From Collybiopsis luxurians FD-317 M1 (Eukaryota > Basidiomycota > Agaricomycetes > Agaricales > Omphalotaceae), in NCBI GenBank assembly GCA_000827265.1, contig KN834750.1, positions 1,713,297-1,777,296 on the forward strand: a DNA stretch of 64,000 nucleotides, given 5' to 3'. Below, piece by piece: positions 25,043-36,200 of this stretch (within the stretch, counting starts at the first letter, position 1; the number at the start of each line of letters is the position of its first letter). Under the pieces are notes generated by a model. That model had not been told where the DNA came from, made no database searches, and saw only the letters and a program-made list of their open reading frames with translations. The translations under genes were made by a program, and so were the position numbers.

Positions 25043-25635
25043 ATGCCTCCATCTTCAGCCTCTTCCTCCACTTCTTTCTCCATTCTCATACAATCCTCAT
25101 CTGTCGTCGTGTTCAATGCCAAACGGCCATTCAGAAAGCTATCACGGCTGTGGAGAAGAAGTGCAAATTGGGCCATTAGTAGCGCTGATCAAGGCAGATG
25201 GATATATGTGTTTTACGAAGTTGGAGATTTTGGAGGTGTGTTTAAGGTAGGGAGGATGACAAATTTGGAGAGACGGGTCGGCAAATGGGAGTTTAACTGC
25301 CCTGGAAAATGGAGAGATGGCTTGGGGCGTTCTGGATGCCATTTGCCAATTGGACAGGTGAGCTTCGAGTTTTCATTTTCATTTTCTGGAATTCTTACGC
25401 TTCACAGAATGTCTGGTTCATTCATAACTCGAGGCCCGATGCGCCAGCAGGCCCCGATTTACATGCAGCTGTAAGTTCACTTTTGTGTTGTTTGGGTATG
25501 GTATCATTGATTTCATTAGGTAAGACAGTGCATCTCAAAAAATCCATATTCTTTGGTGATCCTCAGGCAGTTTACGAGGGAGTCATAGTTCCGGTGATTC
25601 GTGATGCAATAACTTTTGTGTACCAGCGATATTGA
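25043..25635 (+). CDS. GIY-YIG/T5orf172-like protein, possibly degenerate
   Basis: Weakly supported gene. From ATG 25043 a Ser-rich start leads to WIYVFYEVGDFGGVFKVGRM and then TNLERRVGKWEFNC, which resembles the T5orf172 (GIY-YIG-related, DUF1766) domain: a hydrophobic strand, a 'KVGR' turn and an 'RRxxxW' helix. An intron with ends gtgagc/cttcacag may follow at about 25360-25408. The later part reads FGDPQAVYEGVIVPVIRDAI and ends at 25635. The expected middle of the domain (an Arg/His helix) was not found, so it may be truncated or decayed. In basidiomycetes such genes form large families of unknown role. The tandem repeat at 25638-25992 starts within 3 bp of its stop, so the gene's 3' end and the repeat may be related. 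Confidence 0.4.
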
Positions 25636-25637
25636 AT

Positions 25638-25992
25638 AGTAGATCAGCAGTCAGCAAAATTGTCGGCTGAGGACAACGTTGAGGCTGCACGTCCCACCAT
25701 TTGCATAAGTACACGTCCATAATCTAGCCATTGTACTAACACCATTCTCATAGGTCTCACTGATGACCATGCATCTGGATTCAAATGCCGTCGTGTCGAG
25801 GGACACAAAAGTTATTGTATCAACAACATTAATCAGTAGATCAGCAATCAGCAAAATTGTCAACTGAGGACAATGCTGAGTCTGCATGTCCTGCCATTCG
25901 TGTAAGTACACATCCATAATCTAATCATTATACTAACACCGTTCTCGTAGGTCTCGCTGATGCGCATGCATCTAGATTTGAACGCCATCGCG
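25638..25992 (+). repeat. Two 158-bp direct repeats carrying an intron-like core
   Basis: Copy 1 is 25638-25795 and copy 2 is 25835-25992; both are 158 bp, offset by 197 bp, and start 'agtagatcagca'. Copy 2 contains a textbook intron: donor gtaagt at 25902, branch-like 'actaac', acceptor 'ctcgtag'. In copy 1 the donor reads ataagt, so its G is lost. The sequence after the acceptor reads GLTDDHASGFKCRRVEGH in copy 1. The unit therefore looks like duplicated exon-intron-exon sequence. Confidence 0.85.
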
Positions 25993-27201
25993 TTATTTCA
26001 ATGTCCTCAAAACCCAAACTTTCTGCTGGGTTTTTGTTCCTCGCAATAATGCGGTAGAAACATTGTAATTCGGAGCCTGTTTCAGCGCTGATGATTTTTC
26101 AGACTTTGAATGAACTTTTCACTCATGCAAAATGTATGAATTCATCCGAGCAGAAATGCGTACGGAAAGTCTTTATTTCCACTTTGTTTTCTTCTGACAA
26201 GATTTCTCGACTTTCGACAAATATTTCATTCAATGTAATACGCATGCCGATTTCCAGACTTTCAGATGTATTTTAATCTTAGTTAAAATAATTCATTTCA
26301 TTACATTTATCAAAACCAGTGAAAGATGAAGTGATATGTATACTATCGGAAGCTGATTCTGCTCACTGGAATTTTTCTAATTCCGGTGTGTATGTTTCGT
26401 CTATGTTTCGTCTCCTATATTTCACAGTAGTTGTATGTATAGGTATTTACGAGGCCCTTGTACACTCGTCGAATCAACGCCATTGTATCAACATCTTTTC
26501 CTCGCCCTCGCTTGTGCTTTTGCCGTCCCAATATAGAGGGTCCACCAGAACCCTCACACGCGACTCAAGTTCTTTGATAACCCAGGATGCCTGGTGGTCC
26601 AAATCCTGTAAAATATAGCATGAGAGCTCGGGACGATAATTGGAAGAAACATATGGCAACTTGTGCAAAGTCTTCTGAATGTAACAGTGTTCCTCGCGCC
26701 AATATCGTGCCACATGAAGTGCTGAGTGTTGGTAATAAGCTTATGCTTGAGAATGTTCTCAATGTGCGCCAGTCTCCTTCGGATAACAATTGCATCGACT
26801 CCCTCGATGAGGCTCAATCTTAATTATTTGATGGTTTTGCTGGAAAGGTAGCCAAGTCCTGGGCTGGTAGACGAGGATGTGAACGACGCTGTGGAAACAT
26901 AACTGCTGTCAGTTTCAACTGAGCAGCTATATCTGTCTATTGAAGAAATCATTGAAGAAATCATTGTTCAAGCAAGAGGGAAGAGTTACTTTCAATGAAG
27001 CCACCATAAAGGCGAGTAGTCGGGTAGGTAAAATATTGTCATTTAATGAGCCTCGACAACGTCGCTGAGGGTGCCCATTGTAACGATGGCGGCACGAAGT
27101 GAGGATCAAAGTTATGGCTCGGACTTTGAGTCGGCACCGGGCCGACCGGTGGCTCAAAGTCCGAGGTCCCGGGACTCTCTGCTCAAAACTGTCTCGTCCG
27201 T
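25993..27201. other. Intergenic, no gene recognised
   Basis: About 1.2 kb with short frames only, on both strands around 26474-26823. None shows a domain. The last 200 bp should hold the dephospho-CoA kinase promoter. Confidence 0.45.
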
Positions 27202-28024
27202 ATGTTGGGTACTCTTCATCCCTCGCACCAACTGATTATATCTTCTAACATTCATTAGTCATTGGTCTCACAGGTGGAATTGCCACCGGAAAATCCACCG
27301 TATCCAAGCTTCTCAAAGAGCGAAATGTTCCATTCATTGATGCAGACGTCATTGCACGCCAAGTCGTCGAGCCTGGTTCCTCAGGTCTCGCAAAGATAGT
27401 AAAGACTTTTGGGAAACAGATTCTTCTACCCGACGGGTCGTTGGATCGCAAAGCCCTGGGTTCAATCATATTTAATGATGAACGGAAACGGAAACAGCTG
27501 AATGCAATAGTACATCCCGCAGTTAGACGGGCAATGCTTTGGGGTGTCGTCAAGTGCTGGCTTAGAGGAGAAAAATTTTGCGTCCTGGATGTACCGCTAC
27601 TGATTGAAGGCCCGATGTGGAAATTGGTATACAAGGTCGTACTCGTGTATTGGTGCGTCTTCCTTCACTCTCAAAACTGCAAATTAATTGATTTTTTATA
27701 TCTAGTCCTTCTGATGTCCAACTACAGCGACTCATGCTTCGCGATAGTTCGTCCGCTGAGGATGCTTCCTCACGACTCAATTCCCAAATCCCGATTGACG
27801 AGAAGCTCAAATACGCTGACGAAAGAATAGACAACTCTGCAGGAGTCGAGGAGCTCAATGCCAAAGTCGATATGTTTGTCGCTTCGCTGAGGAAAGAAGC
27901 TGGTTGGAGTTGGCTTGTTAGCTGGCTTATACCGCCTTACGGGGTCCTTTCGGCGGTGTGTATTCTCGCTTGGCGGGCTATCTGGCGGAGACGCATGTTG
28001 AGGAAAAGGGAAAAGACTACTTGA
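27202..28024 (+). CDS. CAB5: Dephospho-CoA kinase with C-terminal membrane segment
   Basis: Last step of coenzyme A synthesis: phosphorylates the 3'-hydroxyl of dephospho-CoA with ATP. Exons 27202-27208, 27259-27652 and 27706-28024 total 720 nt, or 239 residues. The first exon codes only ML plus one base. The P-loop is GLTGGIATGKST at residues 5-16, followed by PFIDADVIARQVVEPGSSG (the DAD acidic site), LNAIVHPAVRR and FCVLDVPLLIEG. The LID region has LQRLMLRDSSSAEDASSRL. After the kinase fold a hydrophobic stretch (WLVSWLIPPYGVLSAVCILA) and a basic tail (RRRMLRKREKTT) predict a membrane anchor facing the cytosol, as in other fungal and animal homologues. Confidence 0.94.
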
Positions 28025-28728
28025 TGGGTTTTTGTATGTAGTGGTCCGTCAATTCGATGGAATGGCTTACCTATTCCTTATTACTCTCTTCTGTCGAGTT
28101 TCTTTCGGCGCAAGTCCATCAACATCTCACATCTCCTTGGAATCTACATTCCCTTGTCGACTTTCTTCTTAGCATTTATACCTCACTTCCCGCCATTCGG
28201 ACAAGTTGGCAAACAGCGGCGGTATGAGTACCCAGAGTTCCCAGGGTATGAGTTGTCTCCCTGACCTAGGCTTCCCTTCTGAATAGACCACCATCATCTC
28301 TCAACAAGCCTAAATCGAGTCTAATCAACGTCAATAGGCACATCGGAGAAATATTGGTGTGAATATACTCAATTGCCAGGTGGCAGCGGACGTCATTTCG
28401 TCTGTTTTTAACTACCTCTTCTTGCCCTCATGAGCGGATGAAAACATCCACATGGCAACAACCCGCTGACGAGGGAGACTTTTGCCTTGCTACAGCTTAA
28501 TACTGATTCTCTGGCGGCCCGAAGAAACATTTGACGGTCATAAGTATCTCCGTCGCGCAACTTCAAATGATCGATAAAGCGAATGGGAATTTGAAGCAAG
28601 ATCATCTGTTTTTTCCGTAACGAATGAGCGGAAGATTTTGATCCTCATAGTAATAGTATATAAGTAGAGCTTGACGATGGAACTAGCTCATCAGACTCAC
28701 CTAGCTAGCCAACGGAGAGGAGACGACG
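28025..28728. other. Intergenic, promoter of the secreted GH16-like gene
   Basis: About 700 bp with no recognisable coding sequence. A TATA-like 'agtatataagtag' lies near 28658, about 70 bp before the ATG at 28729, and is a plausible core promoter. Confidence 0.45.
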
Positions 28729-29983
28729 ATGTTTCATTCTAGGTTAGATTGAAAGGCAGCTCTGATATTCTAACACTTATGTCCTTGATAGTCAATTATT
28801 CGCTACAACCGTAGCTATTTTGGCTCTTCTGGAGAGCCCCGTAGTACAAGCCGCGACGACAGTCATCCCTTCCACCTCGTTTTCCTCCTACACTACCTTG
28901 GAACAGTTCTGGAGCTACCTCTACCCATGGGGCTCAGACCACAATGGCAGTAAGTCGGAATGACCTCTCCGGTAGACCTCCAGCACAATAACGACCCCTC
29001 AGGTGCTCGGATGGTTGGCAACTCTACCAATCACGCGCATATCTCTGTCGCGTCTAACACGCTCAGTCTAATCGCCACTCCGACTTCAGGTGCAGTTCCG
29101 CCCACGAGTACGGCCAACCCCAACCCAGCTATTCATTACGCCAGGTCAGGACTCTACTCGCACCGGTTTTTGATTCAGTAGCCAATCATTGATGCAGTGG
29201 AACTATCTTTGCGAAGGAGCAAATCACCGTCACCAGTGCCAACTCTTATACTATTTCCGGAGAATTTAGCGCTCCGACGACGAAAGGTTCTTGCAATTAT
29301 TTTGTACATGTGTAACGTTGGGCGCTGAAAGTTAATTGCTCTCCGCAGGGACTTGGCCTGCTTTCTGGTAATTCAATCCATAATGATGATGCGCTCGGTG
29401 TATGATTGACGTTGACCTGATTCTTCACAGGTTGACGGTGAGTGAATACTCCGTGTGCAAAGCTGTCGAATCTTCGGACTGATATCCTATCCAGGCGGTA
29501 GTGGGATGGCCGCCCGAAGCTGACTTGGGAGAATGGAAAGGAACTGCCAACACTTGGTTCAACACTTTCAACACCTCGTCTGTCGTAGTCTCCGACATTG
29601 TTCCCTGGCCAACAGACCTGTCTTTCCATGCCCTGAAAGCCGTCCTCACTGCCGAGTCCAATAACGTGGATGTTCGTATCGACTACTACATGGATAACGT
29701 GCTGAAGACTACGCAATTCGGAGCTGGATTTGTCGGGAAGGCACTTTGGTTGTAAGTACTTTTTGTACCTCATTCTTGCGCAAAACTTGTCAACGTTGCT
29801 CATGCTTTCCATGCGTCGTATGTAGGATTATTGACCTTCAGGTACGTGGTATTCTCGTTGTTCGACTAATTTACCATCAATCTACTTGTTTTGTAGATGG
29901 AAGGCAGTTCGGGAAGCCCAGGACCGACTGGAACGACTGTGTACCAGATTCGGAATGTTGAAGTTACGAGGTCTGGCAATTGA
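28729..29983 (+). CDS. Secreted GH16-like concanavalin-fold protein
   Basis: Likely extracellular carbohydrate-active protein. Exon 1 (28729-28742) gives MFHSS; after an intron the signal peptide continues LFATTVAILALLESPVVQAA. Then come ISVASNTLSLIATPTSGAVP and YTISGEFSAPTTKGTWPAFW, a glucanase-like strand pattern. The candidate active site is PPEADLGEWKG near 29511-29545: it fits the GH16 spacing E-x-D-x-x-E but has Ala between the first Glu and the Asp. Downstream are VRIDYYMDNVLKTTQF and LWLIIDLQMEGSSG. Seven or so short introns were seen. It ends at TGA 29981. The fold call is good; an active glucanase is plausible but not shown, and a non-catalytic lectin-like role is possible. Confidence 0.75.
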
Positions 29984-30378
29984 AGCTGTATCATCGAGTG
30001 TCATGTAACGTTTGAAGTACATAAATACAAAACATGTCGCGTCTTCCGATGTGAAACTACCGCGAGCCGAGGCGGCCCACTTTCGAGAGGCTTGAGATTA
30101 AACTTCTTGGGACAACTTACACTATAACTGAGCCATAGTCTAGCCTGCAGGCGGTCTCTGAGAGTGTATCTGTCCTTGATGGATGAACTTTGGAAACTTT
30201 TGGCGGAAAGCCGCTGGTCGGCGCCGGAAGAACAGTTTCACAGCCACGCATCAAAATTTGTTTCCCACGCGCAGACCCTACGTGGCTTTAAACTGCTGGA
30301 CGTGGTCATCACCCTCCTCGAAACTTTTTCCATTTTCTTCAAAACTTTTTTTTCTACACTCGCCTTGGGCCAAAAATT
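29984..30378. other. Intergenic, SURF4 promoter
   Basis: About 395 bp between the GH16-like stop and the SURF4/Erv29 ATG, with no conserved frame. A pyrimidine-rich run ('aaactttttccattttcttc') lies just before the ATG, as is common in fungal promoters. Confidence 0.45.
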
Positions 30379-31537
30379 ATGACTTCTCGAATCAACATCG
30401 CTCGCCCTCAATCAGCTAATTATACTCAAGACCCTCATGGTCTTTCAAATTCACGGCCGTCTTCAGGCTACCGCTCTGCCAACCCAGATGATCCTTTAGA
30501 AAAGCTTCGTGCTTTCAGCAAGCAGGTCGAGGACAGCGTCGAGATTTACGCCCAACCATTAAAGCCCCATTTGCCGGCAATTGGTCGCTTTATGATTGTC
30601 GTGACGTTCTTGGAGGATGCGTTGAGGATTCTCACTCAGTGGTCCGACCAAATCTGGTATCTTCAGCAGTGCGTGTCTTACCTCGAAGAATTGCCCTTTC
30701 ATACTGACATTTCCTGTAAATAGACACAGACACTTTCCTTGGGGTCTTTCACATCTCTTCCTCCTCATAAATGTCGTTGTAAGTAGTGGTTTCACGCCAT
30801 TTCGTAGTGTCTCTGACAAGGAAAACCTTGTTAGGTCATGCTTGGTGCTTCTGGTGCTGTGATTCTCAAACGCTACACTGAATATTCTGTGGCGGGTTTG
30901 CTGGCCGTTGTTATCATTCAAGGCTTTGGTTATGGTCTTATTTTCGACCTTACTTTCTTCCTCCGCAACCTCAGTGTCATCGGTGGTCTTTTCATGGTTT
31001 TCAGCGATTCTATGATGACTCGCAAGAAACTTTTCGCCGGTCTACCAACGTTGAGCGAGACAGATCGCAGGAAATAGTTCGTATCCAAGTCCTACTGCTT
31101 CCGATGCTTTTTGACTAAACTGGTTGTGTAGCTTCCTTCTTGCCGGTCGTGTTCTCCTCATCTTCCTATTCCTCGGATTCATCATCCAAGGAAAATGGAG
31201 TTTTGGCCGTGTCCTCGTGTCTATCGTTGGTCTCGCTGCATGTGTCATGGTCGCTGTTGGCTTCAAGGCCAAATGGTCAGCCGCCTTCCTCGTGTTTGTT
31301 CTCAGTGTCTTCAATGTCTTTGCGAACAACTGGTGGTCTGTTCCTTCCGCTCACCCACAACGTGACTTTTTGAAATACGACTTTTTCCAAACACTGTGTA
31401 AGACTCGATTGTTTGTCTATCGTTGTGTTTGTACTGATGATGTCATGTGCTCTTTAGCCATCGTTGGCGGTCTAATTCTGCTTGTCAACATGGGTCCGGG
31501 TGGTTTGTCAGTTGACGAGAAGAAGAAGAACTATTAG
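30379..31537 (+). CDS. ERV29: ER cargo receptor SURF4/Erv29
   Basis: Multispanning membrane protein that loads soluble secretory cargo into COPII vesicles at the ER. The ATG at 30379 begins MTSRINIARPQSANYTQDPH. The conserved core follows: EDSVEIYAQPLKPHLPAIGR, IVVTFLEDALRILTQWSDQI, then across an intron RHFPWGLSHLFLLINVVVM, and later LAGRVLLIFLFLGFIIQGKW, FVLSVFNVFANNWWSVPS and KYDFFQTLSIVGGLILLVN. It ends EKKKNY at 31537, a lysine-rich cytosolic tail of the ER-retrieval type seen in the family. The N-terminal 35 residues are an unconserved extension rich in Ser, Pro and Asn. At least four introns were seen. Confidence 0.95.
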
Positions 31538-32023
31538 ACGGTCCGCTGTGTCGTTTACGTTCTTGTATGGATGAACTACTTTTCGTGATGGTCAGCGTGA
31601 TGATGGTGTCACTTTGCCTTATGGGTTGTAAGCGAATCGTATTAGCGTGTTCCGAAGAGATTTTTAAGGACAACTGGCACGTTGGTATTAACGAAGGGAG
31701 GGCTTGGGAGATCATTGCGCGGTCATCTCTTTAATTTGTTCATATGTACTCTGCACCAAAATTTATTATTTTTTCACATACTAGCTTTGATTTGTCTTTT
31801 CGTACTATGTGCAGATGGGGGTTCAAATTTCACGTATTTATTGACAATTCTTGGTGCGGTTGTCCTGGACTAAGTTGGGCTGGACCAGGAATCATGAACA
31901 AGAAGAGAGTAGTGATTGCATTTACAGATATAAATGAAGCAACAGATTTCATACGAATTTCTACATCGACACGTATAGACTGAACGAGCTCAAGAAAGCT
32001 CCATAGCAGGCGTTCGGGTCCAC
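31538..32023. other. Intergenic between convergent SURF4 and HsbA-like genes
   Basis: About 490 bp that should hold the two 3' untranslated regions. Open frames here show no domain. Confidence 0.45.
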
Positions 32024-32720
32024 TTAAGTGTAAGCTTTCAAGGTGGTCGCGAATTGTGGTTTGGGCTCGTTAGCAACCTGTGTCGCCTGAGCCTTTTCGG
32101 CCGCCTTGAAACCCATTTCAGTCCAACGGCAATGAAAGATTCCAGAACTGGGCACTTACAGGACAAACGCTGATCAAATTCGCAGAGGCGGTATCGTAGC
32201 TGGTCTGTAGCTTGGTAAGTTGGCTATGCATTGGAACCTTGATTGCCTGCAACTGGGGAGCTTGGAACTGCAAATTCCGGAGGCAAGGAATCATGCAGTT
32301 CTCGACGATTACTTTGGCGTTAGCCAACAAGATCTTGGCGTCGTTGTCGGGGAGCGTTCCGGTGGTCTGAAAGAGGATTCAGAATGATTCAAATTTGGAG
32401 AGGCTCGAACGAACCTTTGCGTTGGCGGCGAGAGTGTTGAGCTTGTTGGACAAGTCGTTGGATTGCTCGATAAGATTCTAGAGAAGTAACATATTCGTAA
32501 AGAGACAGGATGGGCTTGTGAGATTTATAGCAGGGGAATGAACACGAACAATGAGACTGCCACCGCTGAGAGGTTTGCTGACGGTAGCGAGAACGACCTT
32601 GCAGCTAATACTGACAGCCGTAAGATCGGCCTGCAACTGGTCGAAGTCGCGGGGAAAGACGCTGGCAAACGCAGAGGTGGTCAAGGTGGCGAGAACGACG
32701 AGGCTGGTGAAGAACTTCAT
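32024..32720 (-). CDS. HsbA-like small secreted cell-wall protein
   Basis: Secreted protein resembling the hydrophobic surface-binding protein A family (Pfam HsbA). The ATG at 32718-32720 is followed by a clear signal peptide, MKFFTSLVVLATLTTSAFAS. The mature part is mostly helical and polar: DFDQLQADLTAVSISC, later NLIEQSNDLSNKLNTLAANA and TTGTLPDNDAKILLANAKVI. A Cys pair is seen in ENCMIPCLRN, and LQTSYDTASANLISVCP precedes the end. It stops at TAA 32024. Four or so short introns were seen. Family members bind hydrophobic surfaces and help hydrolases reach solid substrates; that role is inferred here. Confidence 0.82.
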
Positions 32721-33231
32721 GACTACGAGAAAGCTACCGTTGGCAGGATGGGGGAAATTGGATGAAAATAAGACCCTTTTTATATCTTTTTCTACAAACA
32801 GTCGGGTGTATCTCGCTACTGACCTTGAGCATGCTGCTCGAACGTTTGCAGAAGTCGAAGGTCAATGAATGCTGCCGTCCGGTTCAATTGTAGAGAACGA
32901 GAATCTCTGGATATCTCGTCCAGAAGCTGCTGGCCTGGTCATCACTATCCACTGGAATCGGAATTGACCAGATATGGCTGGAAAAGTACTTGTTTTGCTG
33001 GTCATGGATCCGTCGGACGAGGATCGCTCCCGACCGAATAACCGCTTTCGATCCGATTCACTTACAAAGACTCTGAAGACAGCTTTACTGTCCGACTTCT
33101 GCGTTACATGGGAGTCACCAACGTCGTCGTCGGGAGGAGTACAATGAGCAAACATAACGATGTATGAGCAATGGGTCATTTGACGCCGGCGCCTGGATCA
33201 CGCGTGGTACCCTTCTTCACCTTTAACCGCG
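32721..33231. other. Divergent promoter region, HsbA-like and PDS5
   Basis: About 510 bp between two divergently transcribed genes. It contains an ATG-started minus-strand frame at 32862-33179 (105 codons) with no domain, treated as chance. A TATA-like 'tttttatatc' lies about 55 bp upstream of the HsbA-like ATG. Confidence 0.45.
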
Positions 33232-36200
33232 ATGGTCGCGCAAACTAGGCATACAGGCCAGCCATCGCCCAAGAAATTGGCTTTTCGCGAAAAGATAGTT
33301 GCAAAGGGCCAATCCAATGACACCCTCTTGAAAAAACTCCAGACGCTACATTCAGAGCTCGCCGAAATGGACCAGGAACTCGTCGACGTGCCGTCGCTGT
33401 CCAACGTTCGCAAGGAACTCATCAGCAATTCCCTTCTACTTCACAAGGACCGTGGCGTGAAGGCCTATGTGGCGTGCTGTATCGCAGATATTCTCAGATT
33501 GTACGCGCCAGATGCACCTTACACCCAGTCCGAGCTGCGGGATATCTTCCAGTTCTTCTTCAAACAGCTCACCAACAATCTCAAGAAGTCTGATGACACG
33601 TACTATAACCAATACTTTCATCTTCTCGAGTCACTTTCCACCGTAAAGAGCGTGGTCTTGGTCTGCGATCTTCCAAATGCAGATGAACTTATGCTGGGAA
33701 TCTTTCGCGACCTTTTCGCCCTTGTACGACGCGACTTGCCCAAGAAAATAGAGAATTTTATGGCGGAAATCCTTGTGGCCATTATAGACGAGTCTTCGTC
33801 CTTGTCCGAAGATATTTTGGAGATAATAATGGCGCAGTTTATGGACAAAAGTGCGGTACGTGACACGGTGTGCTTTGCCTGATGTCTCACCCATGTTTCT
33901 TGACTTTAGCGTGTCGAACAGCCCGCCTATCGACTTGCAGTGAATGTCTGTAATCAAACGGCGGACAAACTTCAGCGCAATGTTGCACTCTACTTCACGG
34001 ATATCATCGTATCCAATTCTCAGGAAGAGGACTTTGAGCAGATCCGGACCGCCCATGACCTAATAAAGCGCCTGCACGCTTCATGTCCCAATCTTCTTCC
34101 GAGTGTAATTCCCCAATTAGAAGAAGAACTCCAAGCAGAGGCAGCTACTCTGCGTGCCATAGCCACCCAAGTTCTCGGGGAAATGTTCTCCGATAAAAGT
34201 GGCGGTGATTTGGCCAAGAATCATCCTTCGACCTGGAGTATGTGGCTGGGTCGCAAGGTAGACAAGTCACCTGTGGTTCGATTGAAATTCGTAGAAGCGT
34301 CCAAGGGACTCTACACCGCACTTCCGGAGATGGTGGAAGCTATCGAATGTACGCCTCCTAATGTTACTTTTGGTGCTTCTCGGAATCTGATCTTACTCTA
34401 GCCGCTTTACAGGCGAAAATGGTGGACCCTGATGAGAAGATTCGCGCCGCGGCGTGTAAAGTGTATTCTCAGCTCGACTATGAGACGGTGCTTCATCATG
34501 TGTCTGAAGAGCAGATAAGAACTGTTGCTGCGCGGGTGGCAGATAAGAAGGTATACCTTACTTTCTATATATGTACCTTGTCTAGCTTCTCAATCAGTCT
34601 TTGAAGTCCGCTGTTCGTTTTGAAGCAGCAAACAGTGTAGCGAAAATTTACAGCCTTGCATATCCGGAAATGTGAGTATATCCTTCCCCTTCCGGACTTC
34701 CCCTGACCTTTGACTTTCAGCGAAAACAACGATGTCACGGCCGTCTCGAAATTCTCCTGGATCCCCAACGAGCTTCTTATGATGTCCGGAGCCATTAACG
34801 ATGCTAAGTAGGTACTATTGCTTTTAGTGCAGCTTCCTGCCTCATAATATTCGCCAGAACCGTTGTGGAACAAGTATTTGCTGAACATGTCTTACCGCTG
34901 CCGGTGTATGTTCAAAGCCAGCAAAATAGCAAAATAGCCGAGGTGGACGAGATGGCCTGGACGGATCGTATGCTCAACGTCATGCGATATCTGAGCGACC
35001 AGGCCATTAAGGCGTTGAGCGTCCTCTCTAACATAAGACTGGCGTAGGTTCTCATAGTCAAGTGGGAAATCTATATTCTCATTTTTTCATTAGGCGGCCG
35101 ACTGCTATACACCACCTTTTGGACACTTGCGTTCAGTATAACGTATGATATCCTCTCCTCGATCGTAATCTACCTTACGGATCTTTGCAGGGCGGTGTCA
35201 TTGACGAGGATGAAGAACAAGTAACACAGAAACTCACCAGGGTCATCGGCTTCGTAGCGGGTATGTATCTCGGTTCATGGCGCGCTGATCGTGTAATCTC
35301 ATTCTGCCCATAGCCGGTTTCCCTGACCCTACAAAGATGAGAGAAGATCTGAGGTCGTTTGCGAAACTCAATGAATCCCGCCTTTACAAATTATTTCAAG
35401 TTTGTGTGGACGTTGACACTGACCTAAAGGGGCTGGTGAAAGCATATGTAAGGGTCAAACCATGCAGAAATCAATCTATTTTTCTAATTGTATGACTTTG
35501 TTCTGTTCAGCATGATTTCCTCAAACGACTGGAAAGCTCGTCCCCCGCCCTCGTTCCCTCAATGACCTCTCTTCTTCGCCGAAGTTCACTCCATATCTTG
35601 AATACTTCGTCTATCCCCACCCTCCTACATCGCGTGCAAAGAGCACAAGGAACCGCCATAACGAAAACCAATCTCGCAGCCAAGCATGCATCGATGTTGC
35701 TCATGCAGATAGCCAAGTTTTGTCCCGCGCTGTTCAAACCTCATGTGGAGGACTTGATTACTGTTGTGGAAGATGCGAAGAATGATACGGCGGTTAGCGT
35801 TGGGCTGCAAGCTCTGGCAAGTGTGGCAAAGTTAGATCCGGTGTTGATACCCATGGAAAGGTTCGTATACTTGTTTGCGAAGATTTCGGTTATTTACCAT
35901 TTTTTCGTTCCTAGTTCTACTGTTGATATCATGAGGAGTCATGTTCTGGGCTCGAATCCTCGACACTCAAAGTTTGCGACACGAATATTCGCGTTTTGCG
36001 AAGACAAGAATGAAACCTGTGCTGCGATTGTTGAGGTAAGCCCAAGTTTCGCATTCCAAGTCAACCTGACATATACTTGGTGTCAGACCATCGCCGACTC
36101 CCTAGCGGATGTGCCGGAAGAGCGACTGGTAGCTCGTCTTGTCTCGTTATCTCAGTTTGCTCGTTTCGTCCCGGATGTTTTCGAGCAAAAGAGCGATGTC

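Noticed and set aside
32862..33179. 105-codon minus-strand frame with an ATG between HsbA-like and PDS5
   Set aside because: No domain or splice support, and it sits in a divergent promoter; kept as non-coding.
35940..35965. T-loop-like 'gggctcgaatcctc' suggestive of a tRNA
   Set aside because: It lies inside a PDS5 exon, and no acceptor stem or anticodon arm pairs around it. No other tRNA was found.
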